64,000 bases of DNA from Mesotaenium endlicherianum (lineage: Eukaryota; Streptophyta; Zygnematophyceae; Zygnematales; Mesotaeniaceae), in the NCBI GenBank assembly GCA_009602735.1, contig WELA01009900.1:165501-229500 (forward strand), written 5' to 3'. Made by a program: the position numbers and the translations under genes. The notes below the pieces were generated by a model. That model made no database searches and was not told the DNA's origin. It saw nothing but the letters and a program-made list of their open reading frames with translations. Below are positions 19,189 to 31,709 of this stretch, piece after piece (position 1 is the stretch's first letter; each line of letters opens with the position of its first letter).

Positions 19189-22100
19189 ATGAATCTGGAT
19201 AGGGAATCAGTCATCACCACTATAAAGCCCCTCTTCGTGTCCACCCTGGCGGAACTTATTCGTAAGTAGGCGAAAACTTATCCTTTTTTAAGGACCAATT
19301 ACGGTGCACCATAATGCGGCCGTGTTAATTAAGTTGCCCGCTCCTTATCATATACTGTGACCTCCCATTGTCTTTCTAGTATTACATCTCCTTTCTATAT
19401 TATTGTGCTGTGCTTCTAGCAGTTGCTGTCTGTAACTGATGATTGGCACCCCCTCCGCTTGTTTCCAAAACGTGGTGCATTTTTTGTGGTGCGCGGGTAC
19501 TTTATATATGCGATACGAAGTGACAAGTATTTGTATGCGATAGGTCATGCATATGAGCTGAAGGATACGCTCCATTGTCTGCACAGGAAATGAAGCCGAC
19601 TCTCAGGACTTTCTGCTGCTGTGCACAAGAATAGAGGCAACTATCCGGGCTTGGTATGTTCGGCAAGCAGATGAGCTTCTGGTAAGAGTTGTTGCTTCCC
19701 TCTGTTCTCTTGCTTCCGAGGGATGCCTTCGCTTGCTCACTCAGTTGCTTTGCCTCGGCTGCTGGAAGGTCCTCTGTTGTCGTCCTCCTATGGATTGACG
19801 GACCATTTTATATTTTCATCAAGACTTGCTTGGTTCCGTTCAACCTTTGAATTTAGGTGCAATAGACAGCTTCGACTTCAAAAAGCACTCATGAGTCATA
19901 ACAGCACACACTCCCGGTATATCATGCACCAGTTTCTTTTTTGGTTGTTGTCGTAGAATATAGAAGCATTTGTTTCTGACTGTCCAAGTTGCTAGAAACT
20001 GTCTTGGTGTATGAGCCATTATTTTTGCAGGGGTTGTGTCGGTGTCCTTTTGTTGACGAACACAGTTGAGCAGGGCACTTTGTTTACTCACATTTCAGAT
20101 TGCTTGACGACACTGCTTCATGTTGACCCGGAGGCTTGAATTCGAATACTACCTATTACTGTGTGTCGCTGCTCATCTATGAGATTTTTCCTTGACAGCT
20201 TAAACTCCTTACATGTGGATTTTTAAACTGCAGGCTACCTGTCGTTTCGATATGCATGCACGGGCGCACGGGTGCTGAGCTGCATGCCAATGTGTTTCTG
20301 GTTATGATGCATGGTCAAAAACCCTAACTAGTGATGCGAACATTGTTGCAGCTCAGGGACCTGATGTGATCCTCACCCATCGCTGTTCTCCCGTGTCCGT
20401 TTCCATGCGCGTGCGCGTGCGTGTGCGTGTGTGTGTGTGTGTCTGTGTGCGTGTGCATTTACGATGATGGTGAACCTGTGCAGCAACTGCATGACCTGTT
20501 CGACCCCAAAGACAGCGGTAAGCGGTTGACGCGGCAGGGCCTGGCTCCTGCGCAAGTGGACAAGCTGGAGAGCAGGTTCCTGGGCACGCTCGTGCAGACG
20601 CTGGAGAAGAGCAACTTCAAGCTCCTGAGCAAGCAGGAGTTTGACACGGCCAAGGCTGGGCACTACCTCCTGGATTTGCCCATCACTGTGGATACCGCCA
20701 AGGTGATTCTCCCCCCTTGGTTCGCCTGTTGGTCACACACTTGTTCGTGACAACACAGTGACATAAAGCTGTGACAATGAGCCGTCTAGGAAAGTGCTGA
20801 TGCCCAATGTCGTGGGCGGTCAGTTTCACTTGTGAGTACGTACCAAAGTAAGCCCCTGCGTCATTCGGCACACCTTACCATAACATCTTGTCTGGACGCG
20901 GAGGCTCTGTAATCCTGGACGGAGGGGCAGGAGGGAAGTTCCCTACGATGGCTGGAGAGCGTGGCCAAGTTATACAGTGCATCACTTGCGGAGGTCCACT
21001 GTGGGTGATGCCGGGCTAAAACGTGGAGGCGACAACATTGTTGGTGATGATGTTATGTGCACTTAGTTGCTCGAGACCAAAGAGGATTCAAGTGACTATT
21101 GCATTGGTCCAAAGGCGCTGCCCGTCTCACACGCGTGTTTCTCCTGGGTTTGATTGCAGCTGGACAGGAGGCTTCTGTATCGTTACTTCAAGGAGCACGC
21201 ACACGATGACCTGCCACCTTATGCAGAGCAGGTCTGCTCACAATCTCCGCGCTTCTCTCACAGCTTGCGTTTGTAGGATGTACTCAGCCTCGTCACATTG
21301 CCTGCCAGTCAAGCGCAGTGACTGAGGAGGGTGAGCATGGGAGCATGCCAGTTGTGTTGAACACTCTCGCCGCCCCTGTTGTTGGTAGGCAAGTGCAGAT
21401 GTGCGACAGCTCAGGGGTGCGCTCCTCTTGTTTACATCCCACTTCCTTTTGATGTGTCGTAGGCCATTCACACTGCTGCATCTGGCTTACACCTCCTGTG
21501 CTGCTGCTGTGCTGCTGTGCTGCTGCTACTCTCTGCCTGTGCTCTCTCGTACGATGTGCGTGCAGTACTTGATCTTCAGGAGGGGCATCGGCACAGACCG
21601 CACGGAGGACTACTTCATGAACGAGAAGGTGGACGCCCTTCTGAGCCGCTTGTTCAAGCAGGTCCTCGTCACCCTGAGGTAAGAAATTAAGCTTGTTGCA
21701 CACGTATCAATGGCGTGCAATTTTTTTCTTCCTTACACCAAACAAGTCACCAAGCATTCCTATCATCCATTTTTGTGAACGGGTCCAACAGGCAGTAGAC
21801 ACGGCATACGCACGACATTCCATCGGCAGGGTTGTGTCATTGCGCAGTCTGATCAGCTGGAGGTTGAAGTTAAGCCTGTCATGAATGGGGTATGAATCGC
21901 CTCATTGCAGAGTGAAGAAGAAGGAGCCCCCACCGGCGAGAGATGTTCTGCTGCTGAGCAAGAAGAACGACATCACGGGCGCAGACGACGGCCAAGAGAT
22001 TGAGCGCATCCGCCTGCAGAACATGCCCCTCAGGTATTATAATGTGCCATCTCCTGCCTCAGTAAGGGGGTTCAGTGGAGGGGGTTAGATGGAGGGTTCT

Positions 22101-25100
22101 ACTATGGTGCATGGTGTATGTTTTGGGAGGGGTGGATCGCTGAGTAGTTTGGAGTATTTTACAATGTGGATGTGATGGTGGACCTTAAGTTGCAAAGGAC
22201 ATTGTACCATTGTCTGCTGAATGCTTGGGAAAAAGTCTTGAGTCTCTCCATACTTTGCTTTCGTTTTTTTCTTTTTCTTTGGCAGCTTCCGGAACCTGCG
22301 GAGCAAAGTTACGCTGCAGGAGCCGACTTTCGAGCGTATCATCCTTGTCTACAGGTATGCTAGCCTTTCCAGGAGTGTGAGTCTTCCCTGCAACGGTGTG
22401 TGCTCCTTTCACCCTTGGTTTGTCCAATGTAGCTCTTTGTAGTGTCTTTCTGCCCAAGGATGGTTTTGACTTCAGTCCTCCAGCAGCAGACAACAGTCCA
22501 TGGACACCCTGAGCAAACACGCAAGCTTGTCTGCTTTTTTTGAATCACGTTGATGCACACAGATTGAGTTCATGCATACTTCCTGAATTGCACAAGCATG
22601 TACTAGGTCGTCTAGATGATGTATGCACATGGTCGAGCCAGGTCATCAATGACACAATGCCAAAGCTAGTGCAGGCGTGTCTGATGTTCTTGTGATCCTA
22701 ATGGCCTCTTTGTGGTCGTAACATTGGCAGACGTGCAACGACTTCGGAGTCTCCCTCGGACCTTGGCGAACGCTCCATTCACATTCGCCACTTTCACGAC
22801 ATCCCCATGGCGGACCTCGAGATTGTCCTGGTGAGCTTCTGCCTTCCCGTTGGTGCCGCCATGCCATGCTTGCATAGTCTGTCTGGAGCAACAGTCATTG
22901 GTTACGTATTCCACTCATTAGTAACTTCCTAGACATTCGTAATAGGCGTATGACACTTTTGTGCCTACGCCTGCTCTGAATGTGAGCAGCCGGAGAAGAA
23001 GACACCCTCACTGACGCCCCTGGACTGGTTGAGGTTCACCATCACCGCCGTCACTGGCTTTGTAAGCTCTGCTCCTTTTGCAGCTCGTCTGAGGATTTTG
23101 TGGCTACGCAGCTGGGCAGGGTTTTCTTTTAGGTTCTTCGCATGCTGTTCTACGACCTCATGGAGAGAAATGTGGTGAGGATGAAAATTCTGATGCTACA
23201 GCAAAGACGTTTTGTATGAGTGCATGTCTCGTACACTGGACAGTTAAATAATGTGCATTTGATGGTACAGAGCATGTGGCTGGAGGGAGTTTGCTGCTCA
23301 CTTCCACTAGTGTGCACTTTCAGTGTGCATTCTGTTCACGATGAGCTCGGGAGTCGACGGCTGACCAGAGCTGCATGTGAGACGTGGCAGGCGCTCTTCA
23401 TGGGAGCCCTGGAGGGCAAGCAGGGCAGCATGGCAGTGGCCTTTGCCATCCTTGCTACCTGCCTCTCCTACTTCAGCCGCGTCTACTTTGCGTACGTGTG
23501 TCTAGCCTCCCCTTTCTTGCAAGCCTGCCCGGTACCGTGCTTGCTGGTAGTTGGGAACAAAGCTGTGGCTGCTGGGGGATATAAGCTCACCTATGGGCCT
23601 CTGTAAACGACGGTCTCCGGTGTCACGCTATTCAATCGTGTCCGGTGACAGCTCCTCCCAAAATGAATGTTGCAAGTGCTAACTTGCAGTGAGCGCACGA
23701 CTCAGGCCAATGGTTACACCGTGACACTTAGGACCATAATCACTTGCGGTTACGGTTACGAGTGGTATTTGTCTTACCATTGCGCAAGGAGCTGTGTATC
23801 TGAGGTGCTCATAAGAGCTCTGCTAGACTATGGAGACGGTGAAGCTCACTGCGCGGTGCCAGCAGTGCCAGCAAGTACTCAAGCCTGTGTCTGCTCTGCG
23901 AGAATTGCGCTCTCCAGGGTTGCCTACGACTGTAAGCTGAGTGCATCATGCTTGCGCTGCGCTGTTGGCTTGCCAGGTGGCAGGCGTCCATGGTGAGGTA
24001 CCAGAACCTGATCCAGAGGTCGATGTACGACAAGCAGCTGGACAGCGGCAAGGGCACTCTGCTGCACCTGTGCGACGACGTCATCCAGCAGGAGGTATTA
24101 TTGTTGCATGCATTGTCATATAAGCTCTGACCCTTACACTCTGCAGACTGTCAACGGCAATCAGGTCTGAGTGGTGCGAAAGGAAAGGGCTTTCTATTTG
24201 GCTGAAAAAATTGTCTTGGGCAAACTAAGCAGGAGTGGGGTACTCGTACTTCATGCACAAGCAGCGGGTTGTACTCTGTGTCAAGTGCAGCAGATTTTTT
24301 CATGATTTATTTGTTGCGTGGCTGCCAAGCAAGTCTTGGTTGTCATGAAGTTTGGTAGCTGGCGTCATCTGAGAACTTTGAATTACAATATGGGCATCTC
24401 ACAACGTCTGAACATCCATATTAAATAAGGGTTGATTTGATATACATGTTTGTTTATATGAGCTTTAGTTTCCTGACGAAGTTCCAGACCTTTTGTGCTC
24501 CCTCCTACCAAAGGTGAAACGCTCAAGACTTATAGTCAACAGTATTCTAATACATTCGTGGTATTGGTGCAGGTGAAAGAGGCGATATTGGCATACTTTG
24601 TACTCATGACTCAGGGCAGAGCTGACAAGCAGGTACAAGCTCGCTGATTTCCCTATTGTCTTTCTTTCCTTGCATCTTGTGGTGCTACACTACTTTGATT
24701 GTTTTTGCTCCTGCTTGAATTGTGTTGGGGGGTATAGTGCAAAAGAAGCAACTCAATAGCTTGGCTTCTTCGACAAGGTGGCTAGAATCCTAGGATGTTC
24801 AGTGTTGAAAAACTTACAGATATAAGTGGAAGTATTTGCCCTACCTTGTGTTGATGCTCATGTGAGTTACTGCATGTATTTTTAACAAATATAGATATTC
24901 CTCCCAGGAAAATGCTGGATTTGATTAGAAAGGAGTCTCACGCGAAGTCTGTATTTTGTTGTTTTCTTGACCTGATCTTGCTTTTCTGCCGTGGTGGCAC
25001 AGGAGCTGGACCACAAGTGCGAGGTGTTCATGCAGACCGAGTTCAAGGAGACCATCGACTTCGACGTCCAGGATGCTGTCAACAAATTGGTCCGCCTCAA

Positions 25101-25369
25101 CATTGTGAACAAGGTGTGCGTTGAAGTTAGCAGCCTGTTAGTTTCTATAAGGTTCCTCCTTTATGCTTCTGTGTTCTTAACTGTGTGCCTGTGTAAATTT
25201 GTCCTTGATGTCTTCCTGTGGAAGCTTGAGTTTCCTCCTGATCTTGTGCCTTTGTTCCTTTTGTTGGCTGCAGGATGCCAATGGTTACTTCACACACCAG
25301 CCACTGAAGCAAGCAAATGACATTATTGGTGTTACAACAGATGAACTTGTTGGCAGTTTGAATTTGTAG
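19189..25369 (+). CDS. DUF3754 / TMEM143-like membrane protein
   Basis: The 15 exons give one 487-residue frame: 19189-19261, 19587-19681, 20484-20702, 21160-21231, 21566-21678, 21911-22033, 22286-22354, 22731-22830, 22990-23061, 23133-23174, 23391-23491, 23977-24094, 24573-24632, 25003-25113, 25274-25369. All phases agree and every junction is GT..AG. The protein matches the plant DUF3754 family throughout: RESVITTIKPLF at the start, YLIFRRGIGTDRTEDYF, DIPMADLEIVLPEKKTPSLT, then two hydrophobic segments (exons 9-11), then QSMYDKQ-like RSMYDKQLDSGKGTLLHLCD and a winged-helix-like C-terminus ending VTTDELVGSLNL. The family is related to mitochondrial TMEM143; its biochemical role is unknown to me. 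I chose ATG 19189 because it matches the family N-terminus and follows an in-frame stop. Exon 10 (42 bases) is the least certain exon. Confidence 0.92.
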
Positions 25370-26536
25370 ATGCTCCCTCGTCCCAGTCATGTGCCACTCT
25401 TTCGGGATTAAGGTCGGTATAGGGTGGAAGCCATTAAGAAGGAACAATGACTGCTCCTCGCGGTGCCATTTACCTTAGAATTTAGCCTGCAGTCTTAATG
25501 AAGAGTAGGGGCTGTCATAACATGTGCACTGGATGAGGGCTACGTGTTGTTATTGTATATTAGGATGGGAAGGGAGGTTTTAGTAGTGCATCTGCACTGC
25601 TTAATGTACAAATAAGAGCCATCTCTTTGTAACAGTAGTGAGTAACCCCTGTGACAGTTACCCTTGTGATAATAAAATATATGTAACTTAAACAAATATT
25701 TTGGGAGAACTTTTTTGCCTAGCAATGCTAGTTTCTTAGTATTTTTCAAAATGAAATAACACCTTGAATGGAATATGCAGGTATACTATCTAAAAGGACA
25801 CCTACTTTGATCTAAATGTGCATATTTTGCGTGGAGGTGTTACACTTTATTGCTTGCATGGACTAGTCAACAGCGATTAACTTACATGCAATAGGATGGT
25901 CAAGGAATGTCCACAAAGATAGTAATGGGTATCACTAAAAAAGGTATCCTTGCTTATGTAGCCGATCCTCCAAATGGTGGAAATGAGGCAAGCAAACTAG
26001 AGGTAGACGAATGCGAGTCTGGAACATATGTTCAACTAGTTTGTAGAGTGAGAGTGCTGAAATTTTCAATAGGAAAGGCCTTCAGTATACTTTTCTACAT
26101 TAAAGAGCCGGAAAATTATACAAGTGCTAGCTTCATATACATCCTTGTATAATACAGAATTGAGTAGCAAATGAAAGAATAAATAAATAAAAGAGCGAGC
26201 CTTGGTGCACCTCTATGGTATGTGCTATGTTATGTTGGCATGCTGGAATTGGAATAGAATGGCACCTTTGGCTAACTTGTAACCTATATAACCTGTTCCT
26301 CAAATTCTATATTATCGAATTGCAAGCTAACCTCCGGCAGCAATTTATGTTGCTCCAGTCGGCGGCTTGTCACCACTTTTTACCTGAGGTACAGAAAACC
26401 ACTAGCAGCTTGCTCACCATTGAGTGACAACTGACTTGAGGAGGGGGCTAAAGGATTAAGAGAACCTCAAGAGGGTGCAACATGTGAGATGCTTAATGTC
26501 GAATCGGGAAATATTTACGTCGCTGAACTGCCTTGC
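25370..26536. other. 3' flank and intergenic
   Basis: This presumably holds the 3' UTR of the DUF3754 gene, with possible poly(A) signals (aataaaatat near 25670). An 81-codon frame at 25907-26152 on the plus strand has no recognisable motif and ends in a hydrophobic run; I do not support it as a gene. Confidence 0.4.
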
Positions 26537-26830
26537 TTACCATCCGCCGGGAGGGGGCAATAGATCCGAAGCAGTCTCTGTGCAGGAGTAGTCTATCCTC
26601 TTGTCTCGTCGAGCAGGGGGGCTCTTGGGCGTGGAAAAGAAGGGAAGCTCAAATGAGCCTGAAAACAACTCCTCCAACATGTCTTTGATGGCTTCCGCAG
26701 CCGAGAGAGTCGCACTCGCAACATCTGTTCCGTACACGTCAGCTAGAGAGATGGAGGGGGGTGACTCGAGCTCCTCTTCTGAGCTCTCGTGCAATGAGAT
26801 GTCCAGACACTCGCCCTCGTTGTCCCCCAT
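26537..26830 (-). CDS. Small acidic hypothetical protein or exon
   Basis: A 97-codon minus-strand frame has coding-like composition: Ser/Glu-rich (SLHESSEEELESPP), then an alanine-rich stretch with AAEAIKDMLEELF, then a Pro-rich tail ending PPPGGW. I do not recognise it. About 0.5 kb upstream on the same strand (27275-27350), a sequence flanked by splice-like signals reads LEHGKFFWD, a stop, then LDSKIENYQSFIFLQ. This suggests a larger, partly decayed minus-strand gene. Function is unknown. Confidence 0.35.
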   Translation of the reverse strand: MGDNEGECLDISLHESSEEELESPPSISLADVYGTDVASATLSAAEAIKDMLEELFSGSFELPFFSTPKSPPARRDKRIDYSCTETASDLLPPPGGW

Positions 26831-29733
26831 GCTGCGGGTTGAGCTGAAAACAAGAAGAACATTCTCTGCTTTAGGACAGGAATAAAGTACCCAAACAGGC
26901 CATTATCATTCACCAACGATTACCCACTTGTACAAAATCAACCACTGCTGTGCACCCGTTAGGCTGCCTGTGCCGTCCACTAGACAACTCAGAATGTTGC
27001 AATCGCCCCGGGAGTTTCATTTAACAATGCTTGGGGCTTTTAGAACCAAGGAGGTATAGAATTTGAGTCACAACTTCTAGACAATACAAAGGAGGAGCAG
27101 TAAGGGTGGCCTTGATGTGATAGAGGTCTGACTTTAGTGGCTTAGCAGAGTATGAAGAAATCATATGCCTTCAACTCAATCGCTTGTCAGAAGGTTCACT
27201 GCATCAAACTTCCAAAAGCACAAGAAGTGAGCATCTCCAGCAACTGGAAATACAAAGAAACATAAGAGTTTACCTGCAGGAAGATGAAGGACTGATAGTT
27301 CTCGATCTTCGAGTCAAGCTAGTCCCAGAAGAATTTGCCGTGCTCCAACCTGTTAAGACAAAGGCACTTACTTTTAGTGCCCCCTCGTATATCTTATTGT
27401 CAAAGAGTATAATTCATTTTGATCACACGGGCTGTGAACGGACTCGACCCCCCATCTGAATAGTCTACATTGCCATCTCTTGTTCCTCCGACTTGCGTTC
27501 ATATAGACAATAGTTCCTTCATCTGGCAATTTGCACGGCTGCTTCCTATCCTTACGCCTACGGTGTCAGACATCTGGCCTCTTGGCTCTAGTTCGCTGCT
27601 GTTATCTCACCTATTGACCTCCAAGTCCATGTTTAGGAAGGACAATTCTAACTTATAGATTAATCACGCGGTACGGCTTTTCAGTTCGTGTATTTGATAA
27701 TGCAGGAATGAGACCTGGAAGCAGGCTGAACTAGGTGCAGAACCTGGACAAAGAAACAAACCCTCTAGACGAGTATTTGACCTTACCTTGATAAACGCTT
27801 TTGTCTTCCGTGATCTTACTTGTCCCCCTCGATCCGCGTGAAGAGATAGACATAATGCATGCACTTAAGAAGCTAGAGTATGAGTGATGCCGTCTGCTTA
27901 GGCAGAGGTAAGTCACCTAAAATTTGTACGTACATATAGATTCATGAATTCTACATTTTCTCCGAAATGGTAACCAAAGTCAATTCTAAAGCCCCATAGC
28001 TCCACTTTCACCTCACGATAAAATTCTCTGTAAAACTGAAGCCGAACGAAGCCACCCTAAAGAGCTGATGAACAGAGCTTCTTGCGAGTAAACATGTGTG
28101 TTCATGAAGTATGGCCCCACTTCGGTTCCACCATTTGCAGTCCGTTTTCGAGTCCTAACTTAGTGATTGACGTAAGACACGAACGCGCGTAGTGTATCCT
28201 GGGCAGTGGGAACACTCGGTTCCCAGTGACTATGCACTGTAGGTGACTGGAGGCGTTTGGACGACCTTGTCCCTGTTTGACATGTCCTTTACAGGGAACC
28301 TGGCAAGGACTCTGACGTCCGGTAAGCCCCTTCCGTACAGGCAGGTGGCAGGCAGCGTCAGAAAAGCCAGGTGAATTAGTCAGCAATATCTCCATCTCCT
28401 GACTCCTGAGTATCGCGAAGATATGGAACAAGGTAGAGTATTGGTTGCAGCAATTGGTTGGATCAACACCGATCAACACCAACCAAGAGTGATGTGCATA
28501 ATATAACAACTTGCACACGATCGGTATGTGCCTATCGTTGCTCTCGTGAGTCGTCATATTCTTAATGCGAATTGCGAACTTTAGGTTAAAGTCGACTCGC
28601 CTCGTGGCGGCCTGGGTGGTCCTGCGCCCTGGGGCATTGGCCCTTGAATGAAAATGTGCCGGACGCAGCCGGACGGCAACTTACGAAGCTCGAGGCATGG
28701 ATGATGGTACCGCTAGCCTTTAGATACAACTGACCAGAATATAGTACTACGCGGCTGCAATGCGGATCGCAATTTGCTGGTATGTGGCTGCTGGCTTTTG
28801 GTGGTATATATGTGCATTCTACAATATGCAGCGGTGGCAGCCGGAACGAGCCGGAAGCTACAGACTTTCAATCGGCAAGAAAAGTCAACTCAGTTTGAAC
28901 TGTTCAGCAGGCCAGAAGTTCTCCTGTTGCTTCATATGTCTGTTGCGTCCACGCGTGCATCCACTCTCACTGTTTATCAACAGCAACTATACTCTTCACA
29001 AAATGACGAATTACATGACAAGCTTCAGGTGGGGCTTCCTCGACTGTCCTCGACCATGTTCTACGACATGTAGGTACTAGGTAACAAAGAGAACCAACGT
29101 GCAAGATTATGCACGACATTTGAGATTGTCAAAACGCCAGGTTATCGAAATATGGAGGCATACTGTCTAACGGAGTCACGGCGCACGCGCACGCGCTTCC
29201 AAGGCCAACGACGACAGGCTCTCTCACCAAATCGACTTTCGCCAGGGCCCCTGCCGGACCTGGTCGGACAACACTGCCAAGTCCTGCCAAGTTCGAGCTT
29301 TGGTTCCTGGTTGGTCAGGAAATTTGTGGAGTTCGGCTGCGATTGGCTTTAGGAAAATACGGTTGAAAGGAAAAATGTACCTGACCAGAACAGATGTCTG
29401 GCACTATTCGAAGGTCAGGCCAACAGAATCAGGTTCTAATCTAGCATAGTATCTCCCACACCCAATGCACCTTCACAACCGTAGCACGACCTCCATTCAC
29501 AGGAAGCTGGAGGGTAGCAGCACAGGGTAGCAGCACATGGAGGCGTATATCAAGCACTGTTCCCACCACTAGTGTCTGCTCAAAGACGACCTTGACATCT
29601 GAGTGTGCATCAAGGCAATTCAAAAGAGCTAGTTTCTACAACTGAAGTTCATCCACAAGTCATACTTCGGCTTAGCATATTCACTCAATCTATTAACAAA
29701 ACAAACCCAGGAATTCCAGGAAGCATAGTAACA
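26831..29733. other. Intergenic; no supported gene
   Basis: Apart from the possible exon near 27275-27350 on the minus strand, I see only chance ORFs. The longest is 151 codons at 28102-28557 on the minus strand and has no motif or homology I recognise. The last ~150 bases are the presumed 5' region of the root-cap gene. Confidence 0.35.
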
Positions 29734-31709
29734 ATGGCAATGACCATGCCAAAGTTGCAATTCGTGGCTTCAGTATTCTTAGCTCTATCACTTGCAGCAA
29801 GCGCCTCTAGGATTGTGGGGGGAGATGGCGTAGTCTTCAATTTCCAGGGCAAAAGGGAGAAGCACTTCTGTCTCATCTCGGACCCGTCCCTACACGTGAA
29901 TGCCCACTTTATTGGCAAAAATAGTCACCCTAGGTTCGTGAAACATTTCTTTCCTCTCACCCTTCTCGCATTTGGAAGCTTCCTGATGTGGAAACCAATG
30001 GAGCGTATGAGCTGTAGAGAGAGAGAGATTGCTTACTTTACTCAAGCATGAGCACAATGTGTCTCTGAATACTTCGATAAGTAGCAGCACATGGAAACTA
30101 CAGACGTTGTAATCCCGAGCAGGCTGGGAAAGTCGTTTGACATCGGGGTGGCACTCCACGTCATAGTGTGGAATCTGAATGGGAGCCTCGTGCAATTTAG
30201 TGAGGCGTTTGATAGAAAAAGGGCTATTCTTACAAGCAGCGAACCTCCAAAACATGAGAAACACTTCCAGTGCCTTTCGTTCTTCACTCTAGACTTCTTG
30301 CAAAGATTCTAATTCAAAGAACACACCAGACCTGCAAATCTAACAGTCCCACGTGTGTGTTGTTGTCACGTGACAGGCCGTTGACCTGGATTGATGGGCT
30401 GGCCCTCATCTACGGCGGCAACAACCTCTACATCCGCGCGTTCCCCGAGCCCACCTGGGACCAGTTCCTGGACCACCTGGAGATCCGCTTCAACGGGGAG
30501 GAACTTCACCTGCCCGCCCCAGGCTACAAGGCCGGCCCCAGGGCTGAGGCCGCGCGCTGGGAGAGCCCTGACGCCAAAACCACAATCACAAGGCACCGTG
30601 TGAACGAGGCCCGCATCGTGGTGGAAGGGCTTCTGGACCTGAGGATCAAAGCGGACTCAGTGCCCTCCGACATGTGGACAGAGCACGACTGCTTCTCCCA
30701 CCTGGACCTGGAGTTCAGGGACCTCCAGGTGTCCTCTGTTGTGCACGGCGTCCTCGGGCAGACCTACAGGCCCGCGCGCCTCCAGGCTGCCAAGATGCGC
30801 GCGGAGACAGCTGTCAGCTCCCCTGAGGTGTGTGTCGCGCTCGCCCCCTCTGCCCCCTCTGCAATGACCCTACAGGCTGCACTGACCCTCGCAGCATGCC
30901 CATGCTCACTGCCCTGCATGCCCCTACTACCTTGCATGCAGTGCCTGCCAGAGCACCTGACCTACTTGCACACAATGCGACACATGCTGAAGTAGTTGAC
31001 ACTGGCTCAGCGCTGCTTGCCTTGGGCATCAGATGAAGAGCCGTCAGGCGCCGGCACCCGTCCTTGCGCAGCTTTCACATTTCATCATAACTTGTTTTCT
31101 CGTTATCCAAGGTCGTTTGTGCTGTCCTGACCTCGCCCTCTCGTTTTGTTCTTTTTCTCTCTGCAGAAAGTGGGAGCCATGGACGCCGCGCTCCTCGGCC
31201 GCAAGAGGCAGCAGGCCATCGTCGGACGCGTCTCGGACTACCTCGTCTCCGGCCTGTGGACCACCGACTGCAAGTTCTCCAAGTACAGCAGTGAGCCCGC
31301 CGTTGCGGGGCCGACACTTGGCGCTGCCTCGGCTGGCGACGTGGCCCTCGAGGGCCCCGCTGACATGGCCGGCGAGCAGAAGGACCTCATCGGACTGGGG
31401 CTGGGCAGCAAGGGCATGCTGCGAGCGGGCGGCAGGAAGATCCAGGGCAAGCCCGTCAAGGGTGGGGACCACGAGGAGGTCAACCCCCTGGCGAGCTACT
31501 TCTCGGAGACAGCTGTCAGGATCGTGCGGCGGTCGCGGGTGAGCGGCGAGGAGGACGTGCTCGTGGGCCTCAAGATGGAGGCGCCGCAGGTTGTGGACGA
31601 GGGCGCGGTGGTTGACATCGGCAGCGTTGGTCGCGGGGCTGCCGTCGACGGCAAGGACACCGACCGGCTCATTGCGCAGCTCCCCATGGTCCGCCTCTTC
31701 AACGAGTGA
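29734..31709 (+). CDS. Root-cap family (PF06830) secreted protein
   Basis: Three exons, 29734-29933, 30377-30827 and 31167-31709, with matching phases and GT..AG introns, give 397 residues. The N-terminus is a signal peptide (PKLQFVASVFLALSLAASAS, about residues 6-25). Next is GGDGVVFNFQGKREKHFCL ... LHVNAHFIGK, the vWD-like start shared by plant root-cap/LEA-related proteins. Exon 2 carries RPLTWIDGLALIYGGNN and the signature HDCFSHLDLEF ... GVLGQTYRP. Exon 3 ends with a CKFSKY motif and a Gly-rich, less conserved tail. In land plants, relatives are expressed in root caps, pollen and other tissues, and the product is expected outside the cell or in the wall. Two other ATGs (29740, 29746) lie in frame just after the chosen one. 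Exons 2 and 3 are much richer in GC than their surroundings. Confidence 0.88.

Noticed and set aside
28102-28557. 151-codon minus-strand ORF
   Set aside because: No motif, no splice partners and random-looking composition; the length alone is not convincing.
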